From Endozoicomonadaceae bacterium (lineage in GTDB: Bacteria > Pseudomonadota > Gammaproteobacteria > Pseudomonadales > Endozoicomonadaceae), in contig JAAOIJ010000142.1 of NCBI GenBank assembly GCA_015163815.1, positions 1 to 22,112 on the forward strand: a stretch of 22,112 bases of DNA, in the 5' to 3' direction. The translations under genes were made by a program, and so were the position numbers. The notes under the pieces were generated by a model, which was given only the letters and a program-made list of their open reading frames with translations, was not told the DNA's origin and did no database searches. Shown piece by piece: positions 7,516 to 13,770 of this stretch (its first letter is position 1; each line of letters opens with the position of its first letter).

Positions 7516-7836
7516 TCACAGGTTTATCGGCGAACGACTTGATTTAAAAATACGTTGTTTGTTACCATTCTCATCAAAAGCATAGCCAACGCGATCAGGC
7601 TTATCTGTTTCTGTGTTCCAAATTGCAATATTTGAAATTTGCACAGGCGCTTCTTTTGTAATAATGCCACCTGGTTTATTCATAGATGGATTAGCACGCG
7701 TATGACGTTTTACTAAATTAACACCTTCAACTAAAACGCGATTATTAGATTTTAGAACGCGTAATACTTTACCACGTTTTCCTTTATCTTTACCGGCAAT
7801 CACAATGATTTCATCATTTCGTCGAATTTTACTCAT
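7516..7836 (-). CDS. rplX: 50S ribosomal protein L24
   Basis: 106 aa (E. coli 104). L24 is an early assembly initiator of the 50S subunit and lies near the tunnel exit. Seen: KOW motif at the N-terminus (DEIIVIAGKDKGKRGKVLRV, about 8-27), GVNLVKRHTRANP, and PVQISNIAIWN. It is separated by only 10 bp from both rplN and rplE. Confidence 0.99.
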   Translation of the reverse strand: MSKIRRNDEIIVIAGKDKGKRGKVLRVLKSNNRVLVEGVNLVKRHTRANPSMNKPGGIITKEAPVQISNIAIWNTETDKPDRVGYAFDENGNKQRIFKSSRSPINL

Positions 7837-7846
7837 TGGATGCTCC

Positions 7847-8221
7847 TCACAATACTTCAGGTGCTAAAGAAATAATTTTCATAAAGCCTTCTCCACGAAG
7901 ACGTAGTTCATGCGTAACAGGTCCAAAAATACGAGTGCCTAATGGTTGTAAATTAGCAGTCAATAATACAGCCGCATTCCCGTCAAAGCGAATCAGTGAT
8001 CCATCTAATCGACGAACACCTTTTTTTGTTCGGACAACCACAGCATTCATTACTTGTCCTTTTTTCACTTTTCCTCGTGGTGCAGCTTCTTTTACTGTTA
8101 CTTTAATCACATCTCCAATATGAGCATAACGCCGATGAGATCCACCTAATACTTTAATACACTGTACAATTTTTGCGCCTGTATTATCTGCTACTTCTAA
8201 TTTTGTTTCTGTTTGAATCAT
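7847..8221 (-). CDS. rplN: 50S ribosomal protein L14
   Basis: 124 aa (E. coli 123). L14 sits at the subunit interface forming bridges to 16S rRNA. Seen: MIQTETKLEVADNTGAKI start, IKVLGGSHRRYAHIGD, VVVRTKKGVRRLDGS, RIFGPVTHELR and the closing FMKIISLAPEVL. It follows rpsQ by 47 bp, the site where E. coli has its spc promoter, but no convincing promoter hexamers were seen here. Confidence 0.99.
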   Translation of the reverse strand: MIQTETKLEVADNTGAKIVQCIKVLGGSHRRYAHIGDVIKVTVKEAAPRGKVKKGQVMNAVVVRTKKGVRRLDGSLIRFDGNAAVLLTANLQPLGTRIFGPVTHELRLRGEGFMKIISLAPEVL

Positions 8222-8268
8222 CTGTTTTTCTCCAAACTGCAGATTGTTTCAAGTGGACTAAAACAACC

Positions 8269-8532
8269 TTATATTTGAGTTGCTCGTTCAATAATGGATA
8301 TCAATGTGAATGTTTTTGTTTTTGCGATCGGCCTTGTTTCTTGAATAGAGACCGTATCACCAAAATTACATTCGTTTTTTTCATCATGCGCATGAAGCTT
8401 GCTTGAACGTTTGATAATTTTACCATAAATCGCATGTTTAACGCGACGCTCAATCAGCACAGTAATGGTTTTATCCATTTTGTTACTAATTACTTTACCT
8501 ACAACAGTTCGAACGCGTTTTTCTGTCGACAT
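8269..8532 (-). CDS. rpsQ: 30S ribosomal protein S17
   Basis: 87 aa (E. coli 84). Primary 16S rRNA binder with an OB fold. Seen: RTVVGKVISNKMDKTITVLI (about 8-27), VKHAIYGKIIKRSSKLHAHDE, and FGDTVSIQETRPIAKTKTF. It begins 4 bp after the rpmC stop. It is the last gene of the S10 segment. Confidence 0.99.
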   Translation of the reverse strand: MSTEKRVRTVVGKVISNKMDKTITVLIERRVKHAIYGKIIKRSSKLHAHDEKNECNFGDTVSIQETRPIAKTKTFTLISIIERATQI

Positions 8533-8536
8533 GGGG

Positions 8537-8740
8537 TTATTTACCTGCTTTTTCTGTCAAAATAGTTTTAATTTTTGCAATGTTTCTCCGATCTTGCCGA
8601 AGTAGATGCGTTTGCTTTAATTCACCTAATGCTTTTTGAGAACGATATTTAAAAATATCCCGAAGCAACTCATGCACTTTTTCTTGTAAAGCCTCTTCTG
8701 ATAAAGCTCTCAATTCTGCCAATTCTGCCGTTTTTATCAT
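8537..8740 (-). CDS. rpmC: 50S ribosomal protein L29
   Basis: 67 aa (E. coli 63). Small helical-hairpin 50S protein near the tunnel exit where SRP and trigger factor dock. Seen: AELRALSEEALQEKVHELL and the signature LRQDRRNIAKIKTIL. Its ATG overlaps the rplP stop codon by four bases (8737-8740), a translational-coupling arrangement. Confidence 0.98.
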   Translation of the reverse strand: MIKTAELAELRALSEEALQEKVHELLRDIFKYRSQKALGELKQTHLLRQDRRNIAKIKTILTEKAGK

Positions 8741-9150
8741 ATAATATTTCTCTTTACAAAGACAGTCTGAATAGATAATTTTTGAGCGGCTAAATTAAAG
8801 GCTTCTCTAGCTAATTCTTCCGGCACACCATCCATTTCATATAATACTTTTCCAGGCTTAATTTGAGCCACCCAATATTCTACCGCCCCTTTACCTTTAC
8901 CCATACGAACTTCAAGTGGTTTTTTGGTAATAGGCTTGTCTGGAAAAATGCGAATCCATACTTTACCACCACGCTTTATATGTCTTCTCATGACACGACG
9001 CGCGGCTTCAATTTGGCGGGAAGTAATACGGCCGCGACCTATAGCTTTTAAACCAAACTCACCAAAACTAACTTGAGAGCCTCGATCAGCCAAGCCTCGA
9101 TTACGTCCTTTTTGTAATTTACGAAATTTCGTACGCTTAGGTTGGAGCAT
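8737..9150 (-). CDS. rplP: 50S ribosomal protein L16
   Basis: 137 aa (E. coli 136). L16 contacts A-site tRNA and is needed for peptidyl-transferase centre shaping. Seen: MLQPKRTKFRKLQKGRNRG start, GRITSRQIEAARRVMRRHIKRGG with the following WIRIFPDKPITKKP, and VRMGKGKGAVEYWVAQIKPG. It is 14 bp after rpsC and overlaps rpmC by 4 bp. Confidence 0.99.
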   Translation of the reverse strand: MLQPKRTKFRKLQKGRNRGLADRGSQVSFGEFGLKAIGRGRITSRQIEAARRVMRRHIKRGGKVWIRIFPDKPITKKPLEVRMGKGKGAVEYWVAQIKPGKVLYEMDGVPEELAREAFNLAAQKLSIQTVFVKRNII

Positions 9151-9164
9151 AACTAAACCCTTTG

Positions 9165-9881
9165 TTACTTCTTAGTCGCTGGTTTTTTTCTAGGACGACG
9201 CGCTGCTGGCTTTTTAAGTTGTTCTTCTTGGTTATTCTCAACAACTTGCATACCATTTAACACTTCACCTTTAAAAATCCAAACTTTAACACCAATCACA
9301 CCATACGTGGTATGCGCTTGAGCCGTTGCATAATCAATATCTGCTCGCAACGTATGAAGTGGAACACGCCCTTCACGATACCACTCTTTTCTTGCAATTT
9401 CAGCACCGCCTAATCGGCCAGAAACTTGTATTCGAACACCTTTAGCTCCTGCTCTCATTGCATTTTGCATCGCTCGTTTCATAGCTCGACGGAACATGAC
9501 ACGTCGTTCTAATTGCGAAGCGACATTGTGAGCTGCTAATAAAGCATCCAGTTCAGGTTTACGAATTTCTTGGATATTCATCTGAATCGGAACGCCCATT
9601 AAACTTTTGATCTCATTTCGAATACGATCAACATCTTCACCTTTTTTACCAATGACAATACCTGGGCGAGCTGTATGAATTGTAATTTTTGCACTTTGAG
9701 AAGGACGCTCAATATCAATTGCACTCACAGAAGCATTTTTAAGTCGCTTACGAATCAGTTCTCGAACACGAAGATCATCATTCAACTTGTTGCTATAATC
9801 AGTTCTTTCTGCAAACCATACTGAAGTATGTTTTTTAATAATACCTAAACGGATTCCAGTCGGATGTACTTTTTGTCCCAT
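9165..9881 (-). CDS. rpsC: 30S ribosomal protein S3
   Basis: 238 aa (E. coli 233). S3 lines the mRNA entry channel with S4 and S5 and has helicase-supporting residues. Seen: MGQKVHPTGIRLGI start, type II KH domain with the GKKG loop at 78-81 (ARPGIVIGKKGEDV), C-terminal domain with GAKGVRIQVSGRLGGAEIARKEWYREGR in pieces (about 135-170), and a basic Lys/Arg/Pro/Ala-rich tail. It is 11 bp after rplV and 14 bp before rplP. Confidence 0.99.
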   Translation of the reverse strand: MGQKVHPTGIRLGIIKKHTSVWFAERTDYSNKLNDDLRVRELIRKRLKNASVSAIDIERPSQSAKITIHTARPGIVIGKKGEDVDRIRNEIKSLMGVPIQMNIQEIRKPELDALLAAHNVASQLERRVMFRRAMKRAMQNAMRAGAKGVRIQVSGRLGGAEIARKEWYREGRVPLHTLRADIDYATAQAHTTYGVIGVKVWIFKGEVLNGMQVVENNQEEQLKKPAARRPRKKPATKK

Positions 9882-9892
9882 ATAATTATTCC

Positions 9893-10228
9893 TTATTTTT
9901 CAGCAACTTTGACTGTTATATGACAGCTTCGCTTAAAAATGCGATCCGCTCGACCTTTAGATCGTGGATTAACACGCTTCATTGTAACACCTTCATTAAC
10001 ATAAGCTTTCACAACACGTAAATCTTTAAGATCTAAACCTTCATTATTTTCAGCATTTGCTAGCGCAGATAATAACACTTTTCTTACCATGCTGGCTGCT
10101 TTTTTATTGCTAAATTTTAACACATTCAGGGCATGCTGCGCTTCATGACCACGAATTAAATCAATGAGCAAACGTGCTTTTTGAGCAGAAATACGAGCTC
10201 CTTTGTGCATTGCTGACACTTCAACCAT
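9893..10228 (-). CDS. rplV: 50S ribosomal protein L22
   Basis: 111 aa (E. coli 110). L22 has a globular domain on the 50S surface and a beta-hairpin that lines the exit tunnel and can confer macrolide resistance when altered. Seen: ARISAQKARLLIDLIRG (about 11-27), LLSALANAENN, and the hairpin tip NEGVTMKRVNPRSKGRAD. No insertion or deletion is evident in the hairpin. It is 17 bp after rpsS. Confidence 0.99.
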   Translation of the reverse strand: MVEVSAMHKGARISAQKARLLIDLIRGHEAQHALNVLKFSNKKAASMVRKVLLSALANAENNEGLDLKDLRVVKAYVNEGVTMKRVNPRSKGRADRIFKRSCHITVKVAEK

Positions 10229-10245
10229 TTATTTTCACTCCTCGT

Positions 10246-10524
10246 TTAGCGCTTTTTCATTTTTTTATCTGCAGTATGCCCTCGATAAGTACGAGTTGCT
10301 GCAAATTCGCCTAATTTATGACCAATCATCTCTTCTGAAATTAAGACTGGGACATGCTGTCTGCCATTATGAATCGCAAACGTTAATCCTAACATCTGAG
10401 GTGTGATCATAGATCGACGAGACCAAGTTTTGATAGGTCTCTTCGAACCAGAGTCAATTGTTTTTTCAATTTTTCCTAATAGATGCAAGTCTACAAAAGG
10501 ACCTTTTTTCAAAGAACGCGCCAC
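10246..10524 (-). CDS. rpsS: 30S ribosomal protein S19 (GTG start)
   Basis: 92 aa, the E. coli length. S19 in the 30S head pairs with S13 near the A site. Seen: ARSLKKGPFVDLHLL start, KTWSRRSMITPQMLG, and KLGEFAATRTYRGH near the end. The start codon is GTG (10522-10524), with AGAGGGTG about 7 nt upstream. No in-frame ATG gives a full-length product. It is 13 bp after rplB. Confidence 0.99.
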   Translation of the reverse strand: MARSLKKGPFVDLHLLGKIEKTIDSGSKRPIKTWSRRSMITPQMLGLTFAIHNGRQHVPVLISEEMIGHKLGEFAATRTYRGHTADKKMKKR

Positions 10525-10537
10525 GTTAAATCACCCT

Positions 10538-11371
10538 CTAATTACGTTTTTTGCCACGACGGCGGACAATAAATTTATCAGTTCGCTTATTGGAACGGGT
10601 TTTATACCCTTTGGTCGGAGTACCCCAAGGACTCACAGGATGTCGACCACCTGATGTTTTACCTTCACCGCCACCATGGGGATGATCAACCGGGTTCATC
10701 GCAACGCCACGAACTGTTGGTCTAACACCACGCCAACGCTTAGCACCGGCTTTTCCTAATGATTTCAAATTATTTTCACTATTTGAAACCTCGCCTAATG
10801 TTGCTCGACTGTCTGTTGGTATTTTTCTCATTTCTCCTGAGCGTAATCGCAAAGTAACATAAGCACCTTCACGAGCAATCAGCTGAGCTGACCCTCCTGC
10901 AGAACGAATCATTTGAGCTCCTTTTCCTGGACGCATCTCAATACAATGCACAACAGAACCCACAGGAATATTTCTCAAAGGCAAAGTATTACCTGATTTA
11001 ATCGGAGCATGCAAGCCTGATAACAAAATATCACCAGATTTTAAGCCTTTTGGAGCAATAATATATCGACGTTCTCCATCATTATATTTTAATAATGCGA
11101 TATATGCTGTACGATTTGGATCATATTCTAAACGTTCTACTGTTGCAGGGATATCATCTTTATTTCGTTTAAAGTCAATAATTCGATAGTGCTGTTTGTG
11201 ACCACCACCAATATGTCGTATCGTAATTCGCCCTGCATTATTACGACCGCCTGTTTTACTTTTCTTCGCTAATAAAGGGCCATGCGGACGGCCTTTATGC
11301 AAGTCAGGATTAACCACTTTAACTAGGAATCGGCGACCAGGCGAAGTGGGTTTACATTTAATAACACTCAT
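10538..11371 (-). CDS. rplB: 50S ribosomal protein L2
   Basis: 277 aa (E. coli 273). L2 is a core 50S protein near the peptidyl-transferase centre, needed for subunit joining. Seen: N-terminal RNA-binding domain with KSKTGGRNNAGRITIRHIGG (about 37-56) and HKQHYRIIDFKR, central SH3-like domain with GVRPTVRGVAMNPVDHPHGG carrying the conserved His near 230-232, and a very basic C-terminus. It lies 12 bp after rplW and 13 bp before rpsS. Confidence 0.99.
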   Translation of the reverse strand: MSVIKCKPTSPGRRFLVKVVNPDLHKGRPHGPLLAKKSKTGGRNNAGRITIRHIGGGHKQHYRIIDFKRNKDDIPATVERLEYDPNRTAYIALLKYNDGERRYIIAPKGLKSGDILLSGLHAPIKSGNTLPLRNIPVGSVVHCIEMRPGKGAQMIRSAGGSAQLIAREGAYVTLRLRSGEMRKIPTDSRATLGEVSNSENNLKSLGKAGAKRWRGVRPTVRGVAMNPVDHPHGGGEGKTSGGRHPVSPWGTPTKGYKTRSNKRTDKFIVRRRGKKRN

Positions 11372-11383
11372 CTGATAGCCTCT

Positions 11384-11686
11384 CTATTTAGTATCCATTA
11401 AATCAATATGCTGACCTGAATTTAATCGAACATAAGCTAATTTAATATCTCGTTTCTTGGATTGCTGTCCTTTAGCATTCCGTTTTGTTTTGCCTTTTCT
11501 AATCAAAGTTCGAACTTGCTTCACTTCAACTTTAAAAAATAGTTCAACTGCTTTTTTGATCTCTAATTTATTTGAATCAATTGCAACACGAAAAACATGA
11601 TAACCTTGATCAGAAACTTGATTTGCTTTTTCAGAAAATCTAGGCTCTAATAATACTTTTAAAAAGCGCTCTTGATTTTGATTCAT
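11384..11686 (-). CDS. rplW: 50S ribosomal protein L23
   Basis: 100 aa, as in E. coli. L23 sits at the tunnel exit and docks trigger factor and SRP. Seen: LLEPRFSEKANQVSDQGYHVFRV (in two parts around 12-34), IKKAVELFFKVEVKQVRTL (about 43-61), and the basic loop KGKTKRNAKGQQSKKRD. Its ATG overlaps the rplD stop by four bases (11683-11686). Confidence 0.99.
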   Translation of the reverse strand: MNQNQERFLKVLLEPRFSEKANQVSDQGYHVFRVAIDSNKLEIKKAVELFFKVEVKQVRTLIRKGKTKRNAKGQQSKKRDIKLAYVRLNSGQHIDLMDTK

Positions 11687-12288
11687 GCCTGCATCCCCTC
11701 ATCAAGCTGTTTCACTGCATCAACTGTCATGACAATTTTTTGATGAGCAATTAAATTAACAGGATCAGCACCACTGAGATCACATAATAAAATATTTGGA
11801 ATATTACGACTTGCTAAATAAGCATTAGTATCCACTTCAGTTGTCACAATTAACGCATGCGTTAAATCTAATGATTTCAACTTTTCAAGAAATAATTTTG
11901 TTTTAGGTTGTTCAACATGCATGTCAGCTACAACAATCAAACGATTTGTACGCACCAATTCTGACAAAATTGAACGCATAGCACCACGATACATTTTTTT
12001 ATTAATTTTTTTAGTAAAATCTCTCACAGTAGCTGCGAATGTTTTAGCGCCACCTCTCCAAATCGGGCTTCGAATAGAACCAGCTCGAGCACGCCCGGTT
12101 CCTTTTTGCTTCCAAGGTTTTTTACCGCCACCTCGAACTGTACTTCTACTTTTTTGCCCTTTTGTTCCCTGACGTTCACGTGCCAAGACTGACACAACAA
12201 CTTGATGCACAAGTGGTTCATTAAAAGGAACTGAGAATGTTGTATCTGATACAGTCACAGCACTTGAGTTAATAACCTGTAATTCCAT
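11683..12288 (-). CDS. rplD: 50S ribosomal protein L4
   Basis: 201 aa, exactly the E. coli length. L4 is an early 23S binder whose long basic loop lines the exit tunnel. In E. coli it also represses its own S10 operon. Seen: basic loop with STVRGGGKKPWKQKGTGRAR (about 49-68) and AGSIRSPIWRGGAKTF, then the Rossmann-like C-terminal half (LIVVADMHVEQPKTKLF). It is 13 bp after rplC. Autogenous control by L4 cannot be read from the short leader here. Confidence 0.99.
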   Translation of the reverse strand: MELQVINSSAVTVSDTTFSVPFNEPLVHQVVVSVLARERQGTKGQKSRSTVRGGGKKPWKQKGTGRARAGSIRSPIWRGGAKTFAATVRDFTKKINKKMYRGAMRSILSELVRTNRLIVVADMHVEQPKTKLFLEKLKSLDLTHALIVTTEVDTNAYLASRNIPNILLCDLSGADPVNLIAHQKIVMTVDAVKQLDEGMQA

Positions 12289-12301
12289 AATTTACATCCT
12301 C

Positions 12302-12967
12302 TCAGGCTAAAGTGCTTGATTTTACAGCAGGTTTAATAATGACATTAGAATTGATAGCACCGGGAATAGCCCCTTTGACTAAAATTAAATGCTGATCTAG
12401 ATCAATACGAATAATCTCTAATGATTGAATGGTTTTTTTAACATTCCCCATTTGTCCTGCCATTTTTTTACCTTTAAAAACACGGCCTGGTGTCTGACAC
12501 ATACCCGTTGAACCAGGTGCTCTATGAGATAATGAGTTCCCATGCGTTGCATCTTGTGTTTTGAAATTCCAACGCTTCACGGCGCCTTGAAAACCTTTAC
12601 CTTTTGACTGACCGCTAACATCTACTTTTTGCCCAACTTGAAATAAATCAACTTTTAAAGCATCTCCTGCTTTATATTCAGCGCTATTGGATACTTTAAA
12701 TTCAATTAAATGTGTTCCTGCCTCTACACCTGTCTTAGCAAACAGACCTGCTTCGGACTTATTACAACGAGATGCTTTTTTATGTCCTATTGTCACTTGA
12801 ATTGCTTGATATCCATCTTTTTCTAATGTCTTCAAACGCAAGATTCGATTAGGAGTTGCTTCAATTACTGTCACAGGAAATGCAATACCTGCATCAGTAA
12901 AAATTCGAGTCATGCCTATTTTTTTTCCAACCAGACCGACTGGAATCTTTCGATCATTTTTTGTCAT
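12302..12967 (-). CDS. rplC: 50S ribosomal protein L3
   Basis: 221 aa (E. coli 209, with extra N-terminal residues MTKNDRKIPV here). L3 starts 50S assembly and reaches toward the peptidyl-transferase centre. Seen: GLVGKKIGMTRIFTDAG (about 12-28), KGKGFQGAVKRWNFKTQDATHGNSLSHRAPGS in pieces (122-153), QTPGRVFKGKKMAGQMG with the Gln that PrmB methylates in relatives. An unusually long 136-bp gap separates it from rpsJ, including a short GC-rich segment just before its GAGG ribosome-binding site. Confidence 0.99.
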   Translation of the reverse strand: MTKNDRKIPVGLVGKKIGMTRIFTDAGIAFPVTVIEATPNRILRLKTLEKDGYQAIQVTIGHKKASRCNKSEAGLFAKTGVEAGTHLIEFKVSNSAEYKAGDALKVDLFQVGQKVDVSGQSKGKGFQGAVKRWNFKTQDATHGNSLSHRAPGSTGMCQTPGRVFKGKKMAGQMGNVKKTIQSLEIIRIDLDQHLILVKGAIPGAINSNVIIKPAVKSSTLA

Positions 12968-12985
12968 GAATTACCTCGTTTTCTG

Positions 12986-13019
12986 CACGGGGCTAAACCC
13001 TCTATGGCCGCATAATGCG
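12986..13019 (-). other. GC-rich, fold-prone segment in the rpsJ-rplC spacer
   Basis: The 136-bp spacer is AT-rich except for this stretch just upstream of rplC. On the minus strand it contains the odd palindrome CGCATTATGCG (13009-13019) and a GGG-TTTAG-CCC(C) hairpin (12989-13000). The ribosome-binding site and ATG of rplC follow within about 25 nt. There is no U-run, so it does not look like an intrinsic terminator. A role in processing or translational control is a guess. Confidence 0.4.
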
Positions 13020-13103
13020 TTACGTTAAAAGCATTTATGATACACATTATTTTTGAAAGAATTTCATTTCTTATTGATATTTCAAATAGGTAAAATAAAA
13101 ATA

Positions 13104-13427
13104 CTACCCTAAACTAATTTGAACTTCAACGCCAGCTGCTAAATCTAATTTCATTAAAGCATCAACTGTTTTATCTGTTGGCTCCACGATATCCAACAAG
13201 CGCTTATGCGTTCTTATTTCATATTGATCCCTCGCATCTTTATGTTTATGCGGAGACGTTAATACAGTAAATCGTTCTTTTCGAGTAGGCAAAGGGATTG
13301 GACCTCTTACTTGCGCCCCTGTTCGCTTTGCCGTTTCGACTATTTCCAAAGTTGATCGATCAATCAATCGATGATCAAAAGCCTTTAATCGGATACGAAT
13401 CTGCTGAGCTTTAGATCGTTGACCCAT
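13104..13427 (-). CDS. rpsJ: 30S ribosomal protein S10 / NusE
   Basis: 107 aa with the chosen start (E. coli 103). S10 is in the 30S head and, as NusE, pairs with NusB on boxA RNA in transcription antitermination. Seen: IRIRLKAFDHRLIDRSTLEI, AKRTGAQVRGPIPLPTRKER, RDQYEIRTHKRLLDI and the closing LAAGVEVQISLG. A GTG at 13437-13439 would add four residues but lies within the AGGTGGG Shine-Dalgarno (13435-13441), which is 7 nt from ATG 13427, so the ATG is chosen. It is first gene of the supercluster. No tuf gene precedes it. Confidence 0.98.
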   Translation of the reverse strand: MGQRSKAQQIRIRLKAFDHRLIDRSTLEIVETAKRTGAQVRGPIPLPTRKERFTVLTSPHKHKDARDQYEIRTHKRLLDIVEPTDKTVDALMKLDLAAGVEVQISLG

Positions 13428-13450
13428 TCTTGAACCCACCTAAAAATTAA

Positions 13451-13462
13451 TGTTAAAGAACA
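13451..13462 (-). promoter_or_regulatory. boxA-like antitermination element in the S10 operon leader
   Basis: On the minus strand TGTTCTTTAACA, which differs from the rRNA-operon boxA consensus TGCTCTTTAACA at one of 12 positions. It lies about 33-45 nt after the predicted transcription start and 23 nt before the rpsJ ATG. BoxA RNA is bound by NusB-S10 in known systems. Function here is inferred from sequence and position only. Confidence 0.6.
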
Positions 13463-13501
13463 AAAAATACACTATATACAACAAGACACTCGAATTGACC
13501 G

Positions 13502-13530
13502 ATTATACGGAATTTAAAGCTCAGAGTCAA
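13502..13530 (-). promoter_or_regulatory. Sigma70-type promoter of the S10 operon
   Basis: On the minus strand TTGACT (13525-13530), a 17-bp spacer, and a perfect TATAAT (13502-13507). The predicted start is near 13495, giving a leader of about 68 nt to the rpsJ ATG. This is far shorter than the roughly 170-nt L4-responsive leader of E. coli. It is the best promoter match in the window. Confidence 0.85.
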
Positions 13531-13590
13531 ACCCATCTGGTAAATATTGCGCATAAAATATCTTAAAAAGATAAAATAAGAGGCTACAAC

Positions 13591-13620
13591 TGATGATTTA
13601 AATTGAGAGATCATCATTTT
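13591..13620 (+). other. Hairpin with short T-tract in the rpsJ / 1239-aa gene intergenic region
   Basis: TGATGAT (13591-13597) and ATCATCA (13610-13616) form a perfect 7-bp stem with a 12-nt loop, followed by TTTT. It looks like a weak terminator on the plus strand, or a dyad operator. No gene ends nearby on the plus strand, so it could be a relic of a former neighbour. The rest of 13531-13680 shows nothing codable. Confidence 0.3.
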
Positions 13621-13681
13621 ACTTGCTGTATATCACGTTGATTCGCTAATCAATATTACAGTTTAAACTCATTGTATATCA

Positions 13682-13711
13682 TTGGCTTCATAAGTTAATA
13701 AACGATATAAT
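13682..13711 (+). promoter_or_regulatory. Possible promoter of the 1239-aa gene
   Basis: TTGGCT (13682-13687), an 18-bp spacer and TATAAT (13706-13711) on the plus strand. This would start transcription near 13718, about 52 nt before the ATG at 13771. A TTGACA at 13713-13718 has no -10 partner at the right distance. In such AT-rich DNA chance matches are common. Confidence 0.4.
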
Positions 13712-13770
13712 ATTGACATATAGTTAAGTAATCTTGTTCTCAATATATTAAAAAGCAAAGGATTCTTTTT

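Noticed and set aside
8222..8268. Separate spc-operon promoter in the rpsQ-rplN gap
   Set aside because: No -35/-10 pair with acceptable spacing was seen in the 47-bp gap.
12024..12221. 65-codon minus-strand frame inside rplD
   Set aside because: Alternative frame of an intact conserved ribosomal protein gene.
13713..13718. Perfect TTGACA as -35 of the 1239-aa gene
   Set aside because: No -10-like hexamer 15-19 bp downstream; the nearest TATATT is 25 bp away. The upstream TTGGCT/TATAAT pair fits better.
13440..13770. Remnant of tuf or another str-operon gene upstream of rpsJ
   Set aside because: Neither strand shows codons resembling elongation factor Tu, only promoter elements, a boxA-like site and a small hairpin.
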